Notes: generated by a model not told the origin, from the letters alone. Positions 1 through 10,517 are shown, counted from the stretch's first letter. The stretch: DNA of 64,000 nt from Methylobacterium sp. AMS5 (GCF_001542815.1 NZ_CP006992.1:5337501-5401500); one strand, 5' to 3'. Numbers and translations: made by a program.

Positions 1-267
1 GATGAGACCGGCTCGGCGAGGCCGGCGTCGGCGTCATCCGATCCGCCATGCGGCGTTTCGTCTTCGGATCCAACGACGGCTGCGCCGCCTTTCGCGCGTG
101 GGCGCGGGAAGTGCGCGCGGGGTGGCTGCGCGTTCAAACAGTACGGACAGTTTCACGCACCTCACTGGCGCAGGCGCCGATCGGCCTATAGATTGCCTGT
201 TGAGCGTTGCGCCCCTCACCGGGACGCTGGCGCCGAAGGCTGCCAGACCAAGGTCGCTTCGATTCAG
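1..267. other. Leader upstream of clpS, no gene recognised
   Basis: This stretch is open in the clpS frame back to the window edge, but its translation is Arg/Ala/Pro-rich low-complexity sequence that resembles no protein I know. It probably holds the clpS promoter and perhaps the tail of a gene lying outside the window. No terminator or clear promoter hexamers could be assigned. Confidence 0.4.
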
Positions 268-663
268 ATGTCTTCCAAGCTGATCCAGGACAACGTGCAG
301 GAGGCGGGTCGGGGACGCGTTCCGGTGCGCGCGGCCTCGACTCCGCCCGGTTCGGGCGACGACGACCGCTCGGGCACCGCGATCATCACCCGCACCAAGC
401 CGCGGGCGAAGCGGCCAAGCCTGTACCGCGTGCTGTTGCTCAACGACGACTACACGCCTCAGGAATTCGTCGTGCACATCCTGGAGCGGTTCTTCAACAA
501 GAACCACGACGACGCCTACCGGATCATGATGCACGTCCACCACAATGGTGTGGGGGAGTGCGGCGTGTTCACCTACGAGGTCGCGGAAACGAAAGTGACG
601 CAGGTGATGGATTTCGCCCGCAAGCACCAACATCCGCTTCAGTGCGTTATGGAAAAGAAATAG
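268..663 (+). CDS. clpS: ATP-dependent Clp protease adaptor ClpS
   Basis: ClpS binds N-degron substrates and delivers them to the N-terminal domain of ClpA in the cytosol. The 131-residue product has a disordered basic N-terminus of about 45 residues, then the ClpS fold. The fold begins with [17 protein letters not shown], whose Asn-Asp-Asp forms the family's N-degron pocket, and ends with the PLQCVMEKK tail. The ATG at 268 was chosen because upstream in-frame sequence is low-complexity and the resulting length suits alphaproteobacterial ClpS. clpA follows after 22 bases, the usual adaptor-unfoldase pairing. Confidence 0.95.
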   Translation: MSSKLIQDNVQEAGRGRVPVRAASTPPGSGDDDRSGTAIITRTKPRAKRPSLYRVLLLNDDYTPQEFVVHILERFFNKNHDDAYRIMMHVHHNGVGECGVFTYEVAETKVTQVMDFARKHQHPLQCVMEKK

Positions 664-685
664 GCATCCAGCGAAGGCCAGAGCA

Positions 686-3169
686 TTGCCCAGCTTCTCA
701 CGTAGCCTCGAGCAAGCCCTCCACCGCGCCCTGGCCCTGGCCGGAGAGCGCCGCCACGAATACGCGACCCTCGAACACCTCCTGCTCGCCCTCGTCGATG
801 ATCAGGATGCGGCCGCGGTGATGAAGGCCTGCAACGTCGAGACCGACGTCCTGCGCCGCAATCTCATCGAGTACGTCGACACCGAACTCTCGAACTTGAC
901 GGGCGACGGGCGCCAGGACGCCAAGCCGACCGCCGGCTTCCAGCGGGTGATCCAGCGGGCCGTGATCCACGTCCAGTCCTCGGGCCGCGAGGAGGTGACC
1001 GGAGCCAACGTGCTCGTCGCGATCTTCGCCGAGCGCGAGAGCCACGCCGCCTACTTCCTGCAAGAGCAGGACATGACCCGCTACGACGCCGTGAACTACA
1101 TCAGCCACGGCATCGCCAAGCGGCCCGGCGCGTCCGAGGCCAAGTCCGTGCGCGGCGCCGAGGAAGAGAGCGCGTCCGAGCGTCCCGGCGTCGAGGAGAG
1201 CGAAGCGCGGCCCAAGAAGAAGGGCGATGCGCTCGATGCCTACTGCGTCAACCTCAACAAGAAGGCCAGGGACGGCAAAATCGACCCGCTGATCGGACGC
1301 CATTCCGAGGTCGAGCGCACGATTCAGGTGCTCTGCCGCCGCCAGAAGAACAATCCGCTGCTGGTGGGCGACCCCGGCGTCGGCAAGACGGCCATCGCCG
1401 AAGGGCTCGCGCGCAAGATCATCCAGCACGAAGTGCCGGAAGTTCTGGCCGACGCGACGGTCTTCTCCCTCGACATGGGAACGCTGCTCGCCGGCACCCG
1501 CTACCGCGGTGACTTCGAGGAACGCCTCAAGCAGGTGATGAAGGAGATCGAGGCGCACCCCAACGCCATCATGTTCATCGACGAGATCCACACCGTGATC
1601 GGTGCGGGTGCCACCTCGGGCGGTGCGATGGATGCCTCGAACCTCTTGAAGCCCGCTCTGGCCTCCGGCGCGCTGCGCTGCATCGGCTCGACCACCTACA
1701 AGGAGTACCGCCAGTACTTCGAGAAGGATCGCGCCCTGGTGCGCCGGTTCCAGAAGATCGACGTCAACGAGCCGTCGATCCCGGACACGATCGAGATCCT
1801 CAAGGGGCTGAAGCCGTATTTCGAGGAGTTCCACAAGCTCAAGTACACCGCCGAGGCGGTGAAGGCGGCGGTGGAGTTGTCGGCGCGCTACATCAACGAC
1901 CGCAAGCTGCCCGACAAGGCGATCGACGTGATCGACGAGACCGGCGCCTCGCAAATGCTGGTGCCGGAGGCGCGCCGCAAGCGCACCATCGGCGTCAAGG
2001 AGATCGAGACCACCATCGCCACGATGGCGCGCATCCCGCCTAAAACCGTGTCGAAAGACGACGCGGTGGTTCTCAAGAACCTGACCGAGAACCTGAAGCG
2101 GGTGGTCTACGGCCAGAGCAATGCCATCGAGGCGCTGACCTCGGCGATCAAGCTCGCCCGTGCGGGCCTGCGTGATCCCGACAAGCCGATCGGCTCCTAC
2201 CTGTTCGCCGGCCCGACCGGCGTCGGCAAGACCGAAGCGGCCAAGCAACTCGCGGCCTCGCTCGGCGTCGAGATGCTGCGGTTCGACATGTCGGAATACA
2301 TGGAGCGCCACACGGTCTCGCGGCTGATCGGTGCCCCGCCCGGCTATGTCGGCTTCGATCAGGGCGGCCTGCTCACCGACGGGATCGACCAGCACCCGCA
2401 TTGCGTGCTCCTGCTCGACGAGATCGAGAAGGCGCATCCGGACCTGTTCAACATCCTGTTGCAGGTCATGGATCACGGCAAGCTGACCGACCACAACGGC
2501 AAGCAGGTCGATTTCCGCAACGTCATCATCATCATGACGTCGAATGCGGGCGCCTCGGATCTGGCGAAGTCGGCCTACGGCTTCACGCAATCGAAGCGCA
2601 CCGGCGACGACGTCGAGGCAATCAACCGGCTGTTCGCACCGGAATTCCGCAACCGCCTCGACGCGATCATCTCGTTCGGCCACCTGCCGAAAGAGGTCGT
2701 GTCCAAGGTCGTCGACAAGTTCGTGCTCCAGCTCGAAGCGCAGCTCGCCGACCGCAACGTCACGATCGAACTGTCGGACGAGGCCCGCGAATGGCTCGTG
2801 GAGAACGGCTACGACGACGCGATGGGCGCTCGCCCCATGGCCCGTCTGATCCAGTCCACGATCAAGACGCCGCTCGCCGACGAGGTGCTGTTCGGCCGCC
2901 TCAAGGATGGTGGTGCCGTCAAGGTGGTGCTGAAGAAGCCGGAGGCCGAGGACGGTAAGGGCAAGGCGGAACTCGGGTTCGAATTCCCCGCCGGACCGGT
3001 CACCCCGAAGCCGGAAACCGACGTCGCCAACGCGGCCAAGCGCAAGCGCTCGAAGCCACGTTCAGCACCGCGCAAGAAGGCGGCCAAGCGTGACGGTGGT
3101 CCGTCCGGCGGTGGATCGTCCGGTGGCGGCTCCGTCCGCACCGTGCCGAAGGTTCCGCTGAAAGTCTGA
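686..3169 (+). CDS. clpA: ATP-dependent Clp protease ATP-binding subunit ClpA
   Basis: ClpA is the AAA+ unfoldase that feeds substrates to ClpP. Visible parts of the 827-residue product are the double Clp-N repeat (about 1-145), a charged linker, the first AAA+ module with Walker A GDPGVGKT near residue 228, and the second with GPTGVGKT and [12 protein letters not shown]. The start is TTG; no ATG or GTG lies closer to the Clp-N domain. The last 75 or so residues are an Ala/Lys/Arg and Gly/Ser-rich tail beyond the usual ClpA end. The gene is coupled to clpS just upstream. Confidence 0.95.
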   Translation: MPSFSRSLEQALHRALALAGERRHEYATLEHLLLALVDDQDAAAVMKACNVETDVLRRNLIEYVDTELSNLTGDGRQDAKPTAGFQRVIQRAVIHVQSSGREEVTGANVLVAIFAERESHAAYFLQEQDMTRYDAVNYISHGIAKRPGASEAKSVRGAEEESASERPGVEESEARPKKKGDALDAYCVNLNKKARDGKIDPLIGRHSEVERTIQVLCRRQKNNPLLVGDPGVGKTAIAEGLARKIIQHEVPEVLADATVFSLDMGTLLAGTRYRGDFEERLKQVMKEIEAHPNAIMFIDEIHTVIGAGATSGGAMDASNLLKPALASGALRCIGSTTYKEYRQYFEKDRALVRRFQKIDVNEPSIPDTIEILKGLKPYFEEFHKLKYTAEAVKAAVELSARYINDRKLPDKAIDVIDETGASQMLVPEARRKRTIGVKEIETTIATMARIPPKTVSKDDAVVLKNLTENLKRVVYGQSNAIEALTSAIKLARAGLRDPDKPIGSYLFAGPTGVGKTEAAKQLAASLGVEMLRFDMSEYMERHTVSRLIGAPPGYVGFDQGGLLTDGIDQHPHCVLLLDEIEKAHPDLFNILLQVMDHGKLTDHNGKQVDFRNVIIIMTSNAGASDLAKSAYGFTQSKRTGDDVEAINRLFAPEFRNRLDAIISFGHLPKEVVSKVVDKFVLQLEAQLADRNVTIELSDEAREWLVENGYDDAMGARPMARLIQSTIKTPLADEVLFGRLKDGGAVKVVLKKPEAEDGKGKAELGFEFPAGPVTPKPETDVANAAKRKRSKPRSAPRKKAAKRDGGPSGGGSSGGGSVRTVPKVPLKV

Positions 3170-3211
3170 GAGTGCAGGGCCCCTCATTCGCAGGAGTGAG
3201 CGGCCTTCGAG

Positions 3212-3240
3212 GCCGGCGCGGGTTGCGTTCCTGCGCCGGC
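3212..3240. terminator. Possible stem-loop after clpA
   Basis: An inverted repeat GCCGGCGC (3212-3219) pairs with GCGCCGGC (3233-3240) around a 13-base loop, between clpA and the next small gene. No T-run follows on the plus strand, so it is a weak candidate intrinsic terminator or an RNA-stability structure. Confidence 0.3.
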
Positions 3241-3304
3241 TCCCGGATATGGGCGGCGCCGCGCTCTGCCAGAGGGGCCGGTATCGGCCAGCAATGAGGG
3301 TAGC

Positions 3305-3577
3305 ATGACGAGCGACGCGCAGGAGGAGCCCCTCACGCCTGTCGCGCCACCGCCGGCTCCGGTGCGGCCGAAGCCGTTGACGTCCCGCGAGAGACGCCGT
3401 CGCCGTCGCAAGTCGCGTCATCGCGGTGAGGAGATTCTCGGCTGGATCCTGGTGCCGGTGATCCTGTTCGGCCTGTTCTGGGGCGTGAACGCGGTCCTCG
3501 AGGCGATGGGCACCAGCCCCGGCGTGGTGTGGGATCAGCTCTTGCAGGTGAAGGCCGCGCTCGAGAAGAAGATGTAG
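3305..3577 (+). CDS. Small single-span membrane protein of unknown function
   Basis: I do not recognise this 90-residue protein. It has a Pro-rich N-terminus, a strongly basic run of Arg/Lys at about residues 28-40, and one hydrophobic segment (about 45-66), followed by an amphipathic tail ending EKKM. Positive residues before the membrane span suggest an N-in topology. It starts at an ATG shortly after clpA and ends 16 bases before the convergent hemA stop. Codon use is GC-rich like its neighbours, so I believe it is a real gene. Confidence 0.65.
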   Translation: MTSDAQEEPLTPVAPPPAPVRPKPLTSRERRRRRRKSRHRGEEILGWILVPVILFGLFWGVNAVLEAMGTSPGVVWDQLLQVKAALEKKM

Positions 3578-3593
3578 CGCAGCCTGCCCTACC

Positions 3594-4811
3594 CTATTCC
3601 GCCGCTGCCTTGCTCAGCCCGATTCGCCGCCAGATGGTGCTCAGCGCGTCCACGAGGTGGTCGATGTCGGCATTGGAATGCAGCGGCGAGGGCGTGATCC
3701 GCAGGCGCTCGGTCCCACGCGGCACGGTCGGGTAGTTGATCGGCTGCACATAGATGCCGAACTCATCGAGCAGGGTGTCGCTGATCGCCTTGCACAGCAC
3801 GGGGTCGCAGACCATCACCGGCACGATGTGGCTGCGGTTGGCCAAAGTCGGGATGCCCGCCGCGTCCAGCGCCTGCCGCACCCGCGCCACCCGCTCCTGA
3901 TGCCGCACCCGCTCGACGCTGCTCGCCTTGAGGTGGCGGATGCTTGCCGCGGCGCCGGCCGCGACCGCGGGCGGCAGCGAGGTCGTGAAGATGAAGCCCG
4001 AGGCGAAGCTGCGCACGAAGTCGCAAAGCTGCGTCGATCCGGTGATGTAGCCGCCATGGACGGCGAACGCCTTGCCCAGCGTTCCCTCGATCACGTCGAG
4101 CCGGTGGGCGAGCCCCATCCGCTCCGAGATTCCGCCGCCTCGCGCGCCGTAGAGGCCAACCGCGTGGACCTCGTCGAGATAGGTGAGCGCCCCGTGCGCC
4201 TCGGCGACGTCGCAGATCTCGTCGATCGGGGCGATGTCGCCATCCATGGAATAGACCGACTCGAAGGCGACGAGCTTGGCCCGGCCCGGCTCGATCAGCC
4301 GGAGCTTGCGGTCCAGATCCTCCGGATCGTTGTGACGGAAGATCTGGCGTTCGGCCCGGCTCGAACGGATGCCCTCGATCATCGAGGCGTGGTTGCCCTC
4401 GTCGGAGAAGACGACGCAGCCCGGCAGCTTCGAGGCGAGCGTGCCGAGTGCCGCCCAGTTCGAGACGTAGCCGGAGGAAAAGATCAGCGCCGCTTCCTTT
4501 CCGTGGAGGTCGGCGAGTTCCTGCTCCAAGAGCACGTGATAATGGTTGGTGCCGGAGATGTTGCGGGTGCCGCCCGCGCCGGCTCCGCATCGGTCGATCG
4601 CCTCGTGCATCGCCTGCAGCACCGACGGATGCTGGCCCATGCCGAGATAATCGTTGGAGCACCAGACGGTGACGTCGCGCTCACCGCCGGGGCTGTGATG
4701 CGTCGCGTAGGGAAACCGCCCCGCCTGCCGCTCCAGATCGGTGAAGACGCGGTAGCGCCCCTCACGGTGGAGCCCGGTGATCGCATTGCCGAAGAACGCT
4801 TCGTAATCCAT
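3594..4811 (-). CDS. hemA: 5-aminolevulinate synthase
   Basis: It condenses glycine and succinyl-CoA to 5-aminolevulinate with PLP, the first committed step of tetrapyrrole synthesis in alphaproteobacteria. The 405-residue protein begins [20 protein letters not shown] like Rhodobacter HemA. It carries [13 protein letters not shown], the [12 protein letters not shown] strand with the PLP-contacting Asp, and [12 protein letters not shown] with the Schiff-base Lys at residue 247. It is the last gene of the bch/puh operon, 55 bases after puhE, so precursor supply is tied to photosystem expression. I took the ATG at 4811 rather than an upstream in-frame start because it matches the family N-terminus. 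Confidence 0.94.
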   Translation of the reverse strand: MDYEAFFGNAITGLHREGRYRVFTDLERQAGRFPYATHHSPGGERDVTVWCSNDYLGMGQHPSVLQAMHEAIDRCGAGAGGTRNISGTNHYHVLLEQELADLHGKEAALIFSSGYVSNWAALGTLASKLPGCVVFSDEGNHASMIEGIRSSRAERQIFRHNDPEDLDRKLRLIEPGRAKLVAFESVYSMDGDIAPIDEICDVAEAHGALTYLDEVHAVGLYGARGGGISERMGLAHRLDVIEGTLGKAFAVHGGYITGSTQLCDFVRSFASGFIFTTSLPPAVAAGAAASIRHLKASSVERVRHQERVARVRQALDAAGIPTLANRSHIVPVMVCDPVLCKAISDTLLDEFGIYVQPINYPTVPRGTERLRITPSPLHSNADIDHLVDALSTIWRRIGLSKAAAE

Positions 4812-4866
4812 TCCGTCCTCCCCGAAGAAGATGATGCCGGTGGGCGGATCTTGCGTCCGCCTCACC

Positions 4867-5676
4867 TCATTCGCGGTGTATCGCCCGGGTTTCGGGCATC
4901 TCGGCCGCCGTGGGTGCGGTGCGCCCCGGGAGGCTCCAGTTCCACAGCGCCGCCGAGGGCAGCGGCAGCATCAGGAACCAATGCTCCAGCGTGGCGAGCG
5001 CCGCGAGCGTCGCGACCAGAGCAAAGCCCGTGACCGTCTGCGGCGCCGCCGCATCCCCGAGCGCGCCGCGGGCGAGCAGAACCGTCGCTGCGGTCCCCAG
5101 CGTCACCGAGAGCGGAAACAGCGGGTTCATCGGCCGCCGGCTGAGGTAGCAGGCGAGATAGCCGAGATGCGGCGGCAGGAACTCGGCGTGGAGGTTGCGC
5201 ACGCCGAGGAACAGGTTGAGCCGCGCCGAGGCGTTCATCAGTGTGAGCAGGCCGTAGGTCCAGAGCGCGACCCGGTTCCCCTCCCCCCAGGTGAGGCAGA
5301 GGATGGCGAGCCCGCCGATCAGGATTGCGAATTCATGCCACAGGCTGGTGGCAAGCGCCGCGAGGAAGCGATCGAATCCACGCAGGTTCGGCGCGCAGGC
5401 GGCGGGCTTCGGGCCGGAGATGAAGCCCATATAGTAGCTCATCTCCTGCCAGCCCCAGACGATCACAGCGGCGGTGAAGCCGAGATAGGCGCCCGTCTCC
5501 GTGTCGTCGTCCGCGACCGCGCGGATCGTCCAGAGCGCGCCGGCCAGGACGGCGCTCGCCGCGACCATGCTGCGGGCATGCGTCCGCCGCGGCAGGTGCT
5601 GGAGCACCAGCACCAGCCCGGTGGCCGACCACCACAGCAGGACGGCGTAGAGCGCCGGAGCGGCGTAGACGCCCAT
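4867..5676 (-). CDS. puhE: Photosynthetic complex assembly protein PuhE
   Basis: PuhE is a polytopic inner-membrane protein linked to reaction-centre/LH1 assembly and bacteriochlorophyll flux in Rhodobacter. The 269-residue product is about seven hydrophobic segments. It has the family-typical block [17 protein letters not shown] near residue 75 and a conserved [14 protein letters not shown] patch where the segments resume. The start codon lies 1 base after the acsF stop, indicating translational coupling. The order acsF-puhE-hemA is that seen in other purple bacteria. Confidence 0.88.
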   Translation of the reverse strand: MGVYAAPALYAVLLWWSATGLVLVLQHLPRRTHARSMVAASAVLAGALWTIRAVADDDTETGAYLGFTAAVIVWGWQEMSYYMGFISGPKPAACAPNLRGFDRFLAALATSLWHEFAILIGGLAILCLTWGEGNRVALWTYGLLTLMNASARLNLFLGVRNLHAEFLPPHLGYLACYLSRRPMNPLFPLSVTLGTAATVLLARGALGDAAAPQTVTGFALVATLAALATLEHWFLMLPLPSAALWNWSLPGRTAPTAAEMPETRAIHRE

Positions 5677-5677
5677 G

Positions 5678-6772
5678 CTACCAGACCGGATCGAGGCGGA
5701 TGTCGGCGGGCATCGCGTTCTGCTTCACCGGAAGCAGGTAGAGCCGCGCGAAGGTCGCCGCCGCGACCAAGGTCTGGGCGCCGTGCTTCAGCTTGCCCGA
5801 CAGGCCTCCTTCCGCCTTGGCGGCGGCGATCTTGTCGGCGCAGACCAGCAGCCGGTCGAGCCCCGCCTTGAAGCGGGGATCGTCGAGATCGAGGGTGATC
5901 GGGAAGGTCTGTTTCGAGATCTCGGAGGTGATCCGGAAGACCTTGAAGTCGTAGTCGGTCGGATCGACCCCGAGCGCCTTATGGAAGGCCGGTCGGCAAT
6001 GGTCGCGGACATACATCGTCGCGAACACCGCCAGCAGGAAGAAGCGGATCCAGTAGCGGTTGATCCCCGTCGTCAGCTTCGGGTTGGCGCGCATGAGCAG
6101 CGCGAACGCCTCGCCGTGGCGGAACTCGTCGTTGCACCACTTCTCGAACCACTTGAAGATCGGGTGGATGCGCCGCTCCGGATGCCGCTCCAACTCGCGG
6201 TAGATCGTGATGTAGCGGGCGTAGCCGATCTTCTCGGACAGGTAGGTCGCGTAGAAGATGAACTTCGGTTTGAAGAAGGTGTACTTCTTCGCCTTCGTCA
6301 GGAAGCCGAGATCGACGCCGACGCCGAAATCCTTCAGCGTGTCGTTGATGAAGCCGGCATGGCGCGCCTCGTCGCGGCTCATGAAGCCGAACAGCTCCTT
6401 GATGTCCTTGTTCTTGGCGCGCTTGCGCATCTCCGCGTAGAGCACGCAGCCCGAGAATTCGGCGGTGATCGAGGAGACGAGGAAGTCGAGGAACTCCTTG
6501 CGCAGCTCCGGGTCCATGTCGGCAAGGTCGCAGTCGAACGCCTCGTTGCGCACGAAGTGGCGCTTGTTCGGGTCCGAGCGCAACTCCTCGATCAGGATGT
6601 CCCACTCGCGCCGCACGGGCTCGACATCGGTGCGGTCGAGCTCATCGAAATCGGTGGTGTAGAAGCGCGGGCTCAGGAAGGTCGTCTGCTGCGCGCTCTT
6701 GGTCGATTCGTTGAGCGGCTGGCGCGGGAACGGAACTCCCGTCGCCGGTTGGGGCTGAACGTTGGCGTTCAC
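5678..6772 (-). CDS. acsF: Oxygen-dependent Mg-protoporphyrin IX monomethyl ester cyclase
   Basis: AcsF is the di-iron enzyme that forms the fifth (E) ring of protochlorophyllide using O2. The 364-residue protein shows the ferritin-like metal motifs [13 protein letters not shown] and [13 protein letters not shown] plus the [11 protein letters not shown] helix. The start is GTG at 6772: it overlaps the upstream gene's TGA as GTGA and is preceded by a GGAGGA ribosome site. AcsF needs O2, which fits aerobic phototrophy; no anaerobic BchE is in the window. Confidence 0.94.
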   Translation of the reverse strand: MNANVQPQPATGVPFPRQPLNESTKSAQQTTFLSPRFYTTDFDELDRTDVEPVRREWDILIEELRSDPNKRHFVRNEAFDCDLADMDPELRKEFLDFLVSSITAEFSGCVLYAEMRKRAKNKDIKELFGFMSRDEARHAGFINDTLKDFGVGVDLGFLTKAKKYTFFKPKFIFYATYLSEKIGYARYITIYRELERHPERRIHPIFKWFEKWCNDEFRHGEAFALLMRANPKLTTGINRYWIRFFLLAVFATMYVRDHCRPAFHKALGVDPTDYDFKVFRITSEISKQTFPITLDLDDPRFKAGLDRLLVCADKIAAAKAEGGLSGKLKHGAQTLVAAATFARLYLLPVKQNAMPADIRLDPVW

Positions 6773-7083
6773 AGCTTCCTCCGTTCGGAAAAGCTCACCT
6801 CGTAGAGCTCGGTCAGCTCGAGATGGGCGATCAGCTTGGTCCAGGCCCGCTCCAGCCGGCCTGCGCGGGTCACAGTGGCGGTGCGGCGCACGGTGAGGCG
6901 CTCGCCGTAGGGCACCTCGGTCGGCGCATCGTGAACCTGGACCTCGTCGCCGGGCTCGATCTCGAACCCGCCATCGAGCGTCACATGCGCGTGCAGGCTC
7001 TCCGGCGTCTGTTCGATCTCGACGGTGCAGGGCACCTCGACGACCGTCTTGCCGATCCAGGCCATGTCCGCCCCCTCTCCCAT
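6769..7083 (-). CDS. bciE: Probable BciE, small subunit of the AcsF cyclase
   Basis: This 104-residue soluble protein lies between puhC and acsF and overlaps acsF by 4 bases. It contains a beta-rich first half ([19 protein letters not shown], then [18 protein letters not shown]) and an amphipathic C-terminal helix ending FSERRKL. From memory, Rhodobacter sphaeroides encodes a protein of similar size in the same place that alphaproteobacterial AcsF requires (BciE). The call rests on position and size, not on an alignment. The start could be ATG at 7083 or the adjacent GTG at 7086; both touch the puhC stop. Confidence 0.7.
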   Translation of the reverse strand: MGEGADMAWIGKTVVEVPCTVEIEQTPESLHAHVTLDGGFEIEPGDEVQVHDAPTEVPYGERLTVRRTATVTRAGRLERAWTKLIAHLELTELYEVSFSERRKL

Positions 7084-7553
7084 CACCGCAGCTCCGTGCC
7101 GGGAAGCAGGCGGGCGAAGGCCTTCGCGTTCGAAGGGCCGAAGGCCAGCAGCGGCACGTGCCGCCCGGTGGCCCCATCCTCCAACGACAACGTCCCGTTG
7201 TCGAATCGCGTGAGGGTGAACGGGGGCTCGCGGCTCAGGCCTTCCCGCTGCCGGGCCTGGGCGAGCCCCCGCAGCGTGCCCCGGATGAAGCCGTCCTGCC
7301 CGGGCTCGATCCGGGCGACCAGTTTCCCGTCGCTGGCCTCGCGCAGGTCGATGGCGCCATCCGGCTGGTCCTCGGCGTGGAAGGCCAGCGTCTGAACCGG
7401 GTGGGCTGCCGGTGTCTGCGGCTCCGTCTCCTGGCCGCGGCCGAGGGCGACGGCGAAAATCGCCACCGCGAGCAGGGCCGCGACGGCCAGAAGCGCCGGC
7501 CGCTGGGATTGCGGCTTCTGCGGCGGACGGCGGAAGTTCAGCTCGACGGGCAT
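7083..7553 (-). CDS. puhC: Photosynthetic complex assembly protein PuhC
   Basis: PuhC is a membrane-anchored factor needed for normal reaction-centre/LH1 assembly. The 156-residue product has a short basic cytoplasmic N-terminus, one transmembrane helix (about 20-40), and a periplasmic domain with the family-like strings [18 protein letters not shown] and [19 protein letters not shown]. The ATG at 7553 is preferred over an in-frame GTG three codons upstream. It lies between puhB (15-base gap) and bciE (overlapping start). Confidence 0.88.
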   Translation of the reverse strand: MPVELNFRRPPQKPQSQRPALLAVAALLAVAIFAVALGRGQETEPQTPAAHPVQTLAFHAEDQPDGAIDLREASDGKLVARIEPGQDGFIRGTLRGLAQARQREGLSREPPFTLTRFDNGTLSLEDGATGRHVPLLAFGPSNAKAFARLLPGTELR

Positions 7554-7568
7554 CGGTCTCACTCTCGG

Positions 7569-8273
7569 CTATCGGGCACCGGCGGTCGCGAGGCGGCCGG
7601 GGGCAGCGCTCGCACGCCCGGTCGCGGCGGATTCCACGGTGCGCGCCGGACCTTTGGCAGGTCCTTCACCGACTCTCTCGGCCGAACCTTCGATCTGTGC
7701 CGCGAGCGCCGGTGCGAGCAGGTCCACCACGCTCCGGGCCTCGGGCACCGAGCGCAGCATCGGCTCCGGCCGGCTCACCCGCCAGGGCCGGGCATGCGGC
7801 CAGAGATGCAGGTAGGCGACACGCTCGCCCGGCGGCAGGCGCAGGGGGATGTCGCCGGTGCCGTCGGCAAACAGCCGCAATCCCGCCGACTCGATCCGGG
7901 TGAGCGGCAGGTTGAGGGTGATCGGCAGGGCGATGCCGACATGCAGCACCATGCGCCGGTCGGTCAGCGTGTAGACCGTGGTGCGGTGGACGAGCCAAGC
8001 GAGGAAGCTCAGCAGCCCGAGCGCCGCAACGCCGATCAGCAGGGTCGGGCCCGCCACGGCGAGCGCCCGCGTCGGCCCCCCGCTCGCGGCGGCACCGATG
8101 GCCAGCACCGTGGCGGTGCTGGCGAACCATACCATGACGAGCCTGGCGTGGAAGGCGCGCAGCAACACGCCGGAGAGGCTCGGGGCGCCGCGCCACAGGA
8201 TGCGCTCGCCCGGCGGCAGGGGACCGGGCAGGCCCCGCAACGTCCCTTCGGGCAGGAAGTCGGAGTCGCTCAT
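7569..8273 (-). CDS. puhB: Photosynthetic complex assembly protein PuhB
   Basis: PuhB is a membrane protein with a bacterial PH-like domain that assists reaction-centre assembly. In 234 residues it has the typical opening PPGERILWRGAPS, two hydrophobic helices (about 45-65 and 75-95), then the PH-like part YTLTDRRMVLHVG and a C-terminal Ala/Gly-rich tail. It follows puhA by 11 bases in the superoperon. Confidence 0.9.
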   Translation of the reverse strand: MSDSDFLPEGTLRGLPGPLPPGERILWRGAPSLSGVLLRAFHARLVMVWFASTATVLAIGAAASGGPTRALAVAGPTLLIGVAALGLLSFLAWLVHRTTVYTLTDRRMVLHVGIALPITLNLPLTRIESAGLRLFADGTGDIPLRLPPGERVAYLHLWPHARPWRVSRPEPMLRSVPEARSVVDLLAPALAAQIEGSAERVGEGPAKGPARTVESAATGRASAAPGRLATAGAR

Positions 8274-8284
8274 AGGATCGGCCC

Positions 8285-9058
8285 TCAGAAAATGGGTTCT
8301 TGGCGAGCGGGCGAGGCGTAGAGGGTGCCGGCGCCGAAATAGGCCATGATCCGCTCTTCCTCGAGCAGGGTGACGGAGTCGGGATCCTTGGTGCCGGGAA
8401 TGTCGGCGAACTGCGCCGCCAGCAGCGCCTCGGTCTTCACCGTGCGGGAGAATCGGCCGGTGGTGCAGAAGGTCACCGGCATCAGCACCCGGCGTCCGCC
8501 GGCACCGAGTTCGACCTCGTAGTAGCGCACGAAGGATTCGCCGCGATCGAGCCAGAGATCGACGACGGTGCCGGCGACCTGCCGGTCGGCGCCGAAGACC
8601 GGCATGCCGATCGGGTTCGGTCCGTCCTCGTGGACCACGAAGGCGTCGGCGACGCGTAGGGGGACGATCCGGTACTCGTTGTCCCAGGTCCGGTCGTGCT
8701 CGTCGTGGCGCGGAACCCAGGAGCCGGGGCCGACGCCGGCCTGCAGCGACGTGTCGGTGCGGAAGTAGGGCGCGCCGGGGAAGACCTCGCGGCGGGCGCT
8801 CGGCACGTTCGAGTCGTAGGCGATGTTGGTCTGCGGCGCGTACATCGTGTGGCCGCTCGACAGGTGGAAGGCCTTCGGCATCGGGATCAGGATCGGGTCC
8901 GGGCTCTTCAGCCGGCCGGCCGCCTCGTTCTCCAGCGGATAGCCCTCGCGGCGATCCTCCCGGCGCAGGTAGAAGACCAGGCCGGCGAAGAAGATCCAGA
9001 ACGCGTAGAGCGTGACCTGCGCGACATCGATGTAACCGGTGATCTCGCCTCTGGGCAT
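8285..9058 (-). CDS. puhA: Photosynthetic reaction centre H subunit
   Basis: The H subunit caps the cytoplasmic side of the type II reaction centre and shapes the proton path to quinone B. The 257-residue protein has a short periplasmic N-terminus, one membrane helix (about 12-31, ending FYLRREDRREGYPLE as in other PuhA proteins), and a large soluble beta domain with the stretch PIGMPVFGADRQVAGTVVDL. It is 13 bases after lhaA. The puf genes for L, M and LH1 are not in this window. Confidence 0.96.
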   Translation of the reverse strand: MPRGEITGYIDVAQVTLYAFWIFFAGLVFYLRREDRREGYPLENEAAGRLKSPDPILIPMPKAFHLSSGHTMYAPQTNIAYDSNVPSARREVFPGAPYFRTDTSLQAGVGPGSWVPRHDEHDRTWDNEYRIVPLRVADAFVVHEDGPNPIGMPVFGADRQVAGTVVDLWLDRGESFVRYYEVELGAGGRRVLMPVTFCTTGRFSRTVKTEALLAAQFADIPGTKDPDSVTLLEEERIMAYFGAGTLYASPARQEPIF

Positions 9059-9071
9059 GGCAGGCCTCCGA

Positions 9072-10517
9072 TCAGGTGGGGCGGTTGACGAGGGGGTCGA
9101 ACGAACCGGAACACCGCTCGTCCGGACGGATGGAACCGGGGGCGTCCGCGCGTACGAGCGGGCCGAGCGCGACCAGCGTGGCGAACAGCAGCGCGATCTC
9201 GACGTGGTAGACGATGAGGTAGCCGATCGCCGGCTCGTTCATGCCCTCGCCGAGCGCACCCGATTGCGCCACGGCGGCGCCGAGATCGCGCAGGATGCCG
9301 CTGGCGGCGATGGCGAGGCCGGCGGCGGTGGCCTGCGCCGCGCCCCAGGCGCCGAGCGCAAGGCCGGTATCGTCCGGCCCGGCCTTGGCCATGGAGGCGG
9401 TGAGCGTGCCGTGGGCGAACAATCCGCCGCCGATGCCGATCAGCGTGACCCCCGCTGCGAACAGCCGGGCCGAGGCGAGGGGTGCTGCGAAGATCACCGC
9501 CGAGAAGGCGGCGATGCCGATCACCGCGCCTGTCGCTGCCACCCGATAGGGGTCACCGCCGCGGTTGAGCCAGCGCGCCGCCGCGATCAGCCCCAGCCCG
9601 CCGCCGGCCGCGAGCATGGCGGTGAGCGCCGTGGTCTGGGCCACCGTCAGGCCGAGGATCTGGCCGCCATAGGGTTCGAGCAGGATGTCCTGCATCGAGA
9701 AGGCCGCGGTGCCGAGCGCGATCGCCGCCAGCCGCCGCCGCGCGGTGCCCTCCCCGGCATAGCCGCGCCAGGACTGGGAGAAGCTCGGCCGCGGCGCCGC
9801 CCTTTCGGTGCGGTGCGGATCGCGCGGCTCCTGTTTCCACAGGGCGATGCCGTTGAGCACGATCGTGACCAGTGCCGCGCCCTGGATCACCTGGATCAGG
9901 CGGACCGCGGAGAAATTCGCCAGCGCCAGCCCGAACAGCACGGCGCTGCCCATCATGCCGGCCAGCAGCATGGCGCAGAGGAGCGCCACCACCTTCGGGC
10001 GGGCATGCGCCGGGGCGAGGTCGGTGGCCAGCGCCAGCCCGACGGTCTGGGTGGTATGGAGCCCCGCGCCGACGAGCAGGAAGGCGAGCGCGGCCGCGCC
10101 ATGGCCGACCCAGAGCGGACCGGTGGTATCGCCCGACAGGATCAGGAGGGCGAACGGCATGATCGCCAGCCCGCCGAATTGCAGCAGCGTGCCGAACCAG
10201 ATGTAGGGCACCCGCCGCCAGCCGAGCACGGAGCGGTGCGTGTCCGAGCGGAAGCCGACCAGCGCCCGCAGGGGGGCGAACAGGAGTGGCAGCGACAGCA
10301 TCACCGCGACGATCCAGGCCGGCACTGCAAGCTCGACGATCATCACCCGGTTGAGCGTGCCGATCAGCAGCACGGCGGCCATGCCGACCGTGACCTGAAA
10401 CAGCGCGAGCCGCATCAGGCGCCCGAGCGGCAACTCCTTCGTCGCCGCATCGGCGAACGGAAGGATCGCCGGGCCGAGGCGGAGCAGCGCCTGGGTGATG
10501 GCGAGGCCGGATTTCAT
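9072..10517 (-). CDS. lhaA: LH1 assembly protein LhaA (PucC family)
   Basis: LhaA is a 12-helix MFS-type membrane protein that helps insert or assemble the LH1 antenna. The 481-residue product is hydrophobic throughout, with LNRVMIVELAVPAW near residue 57, the loop FRSDTHRSVLGWRRVPYIW, and LEPYGGQILGLTV in the second half, all PucC-family hallmarks. Its ATG overlaps the bchM stop as ATGA. A paralogue sits in the bchG-bchP unit at 22863-24227; this copy is assigned as LhaA from its place next to puhA. Confidence 0.92.
   Translation of the reverse strand: MKSGLAITQALLRLGPAILPFADAATKELPLGRLMRLALFQVTVGMAAVLLIGTLNRVMIVELAVPAWIVAVMLSLPLLFAPLRALVGFRSDTHRSVLGWRRVPYIWFGTLLQFGGLAIMPFALLILSGDTTGPLWVGHGAAALAFLLVGAGLHTTQTVGLALATDLAPAHARPKVVALLCAMLLAGMMGSAVLFGLALANFSAVRLIQVIQGAALVTIVLNGIALWKQEPRDPHRTERAAPRPSFSQSWRGYAGEGTARRRLAAIALGTAAFSMQDILLEPYGGQILGLTVAQTTALTAMLAAGGGLGLIAAARWLNRGGDPYRVAATGAVIGIAAFSAVIFAAPLASARLFAAGVTLIGIGGGLFAHGTLTASMAKAGPDDTGLALGAWGAAQATAAGLAIAASGILRDLGAAVAQSGALGEGMNEPAIGYLIVYHVEIALLFATLVALGPLVRADAPGSIRPDERCSGSFDPLVNRPT

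Noticed and set aside
34..633. Long minus-strand open frame across clpS
   Set aside because: Arg/Val/His-rich translation opposite a clear ClpS; typical antisense openness of GC-rich DNA.
698..2683. 661-codon minus-strand open frame opposite clpA
   Set aside because: Its translation is Leu/Val/Asp/Arg-rich without any domain, while clpA on the plus strand is certain.
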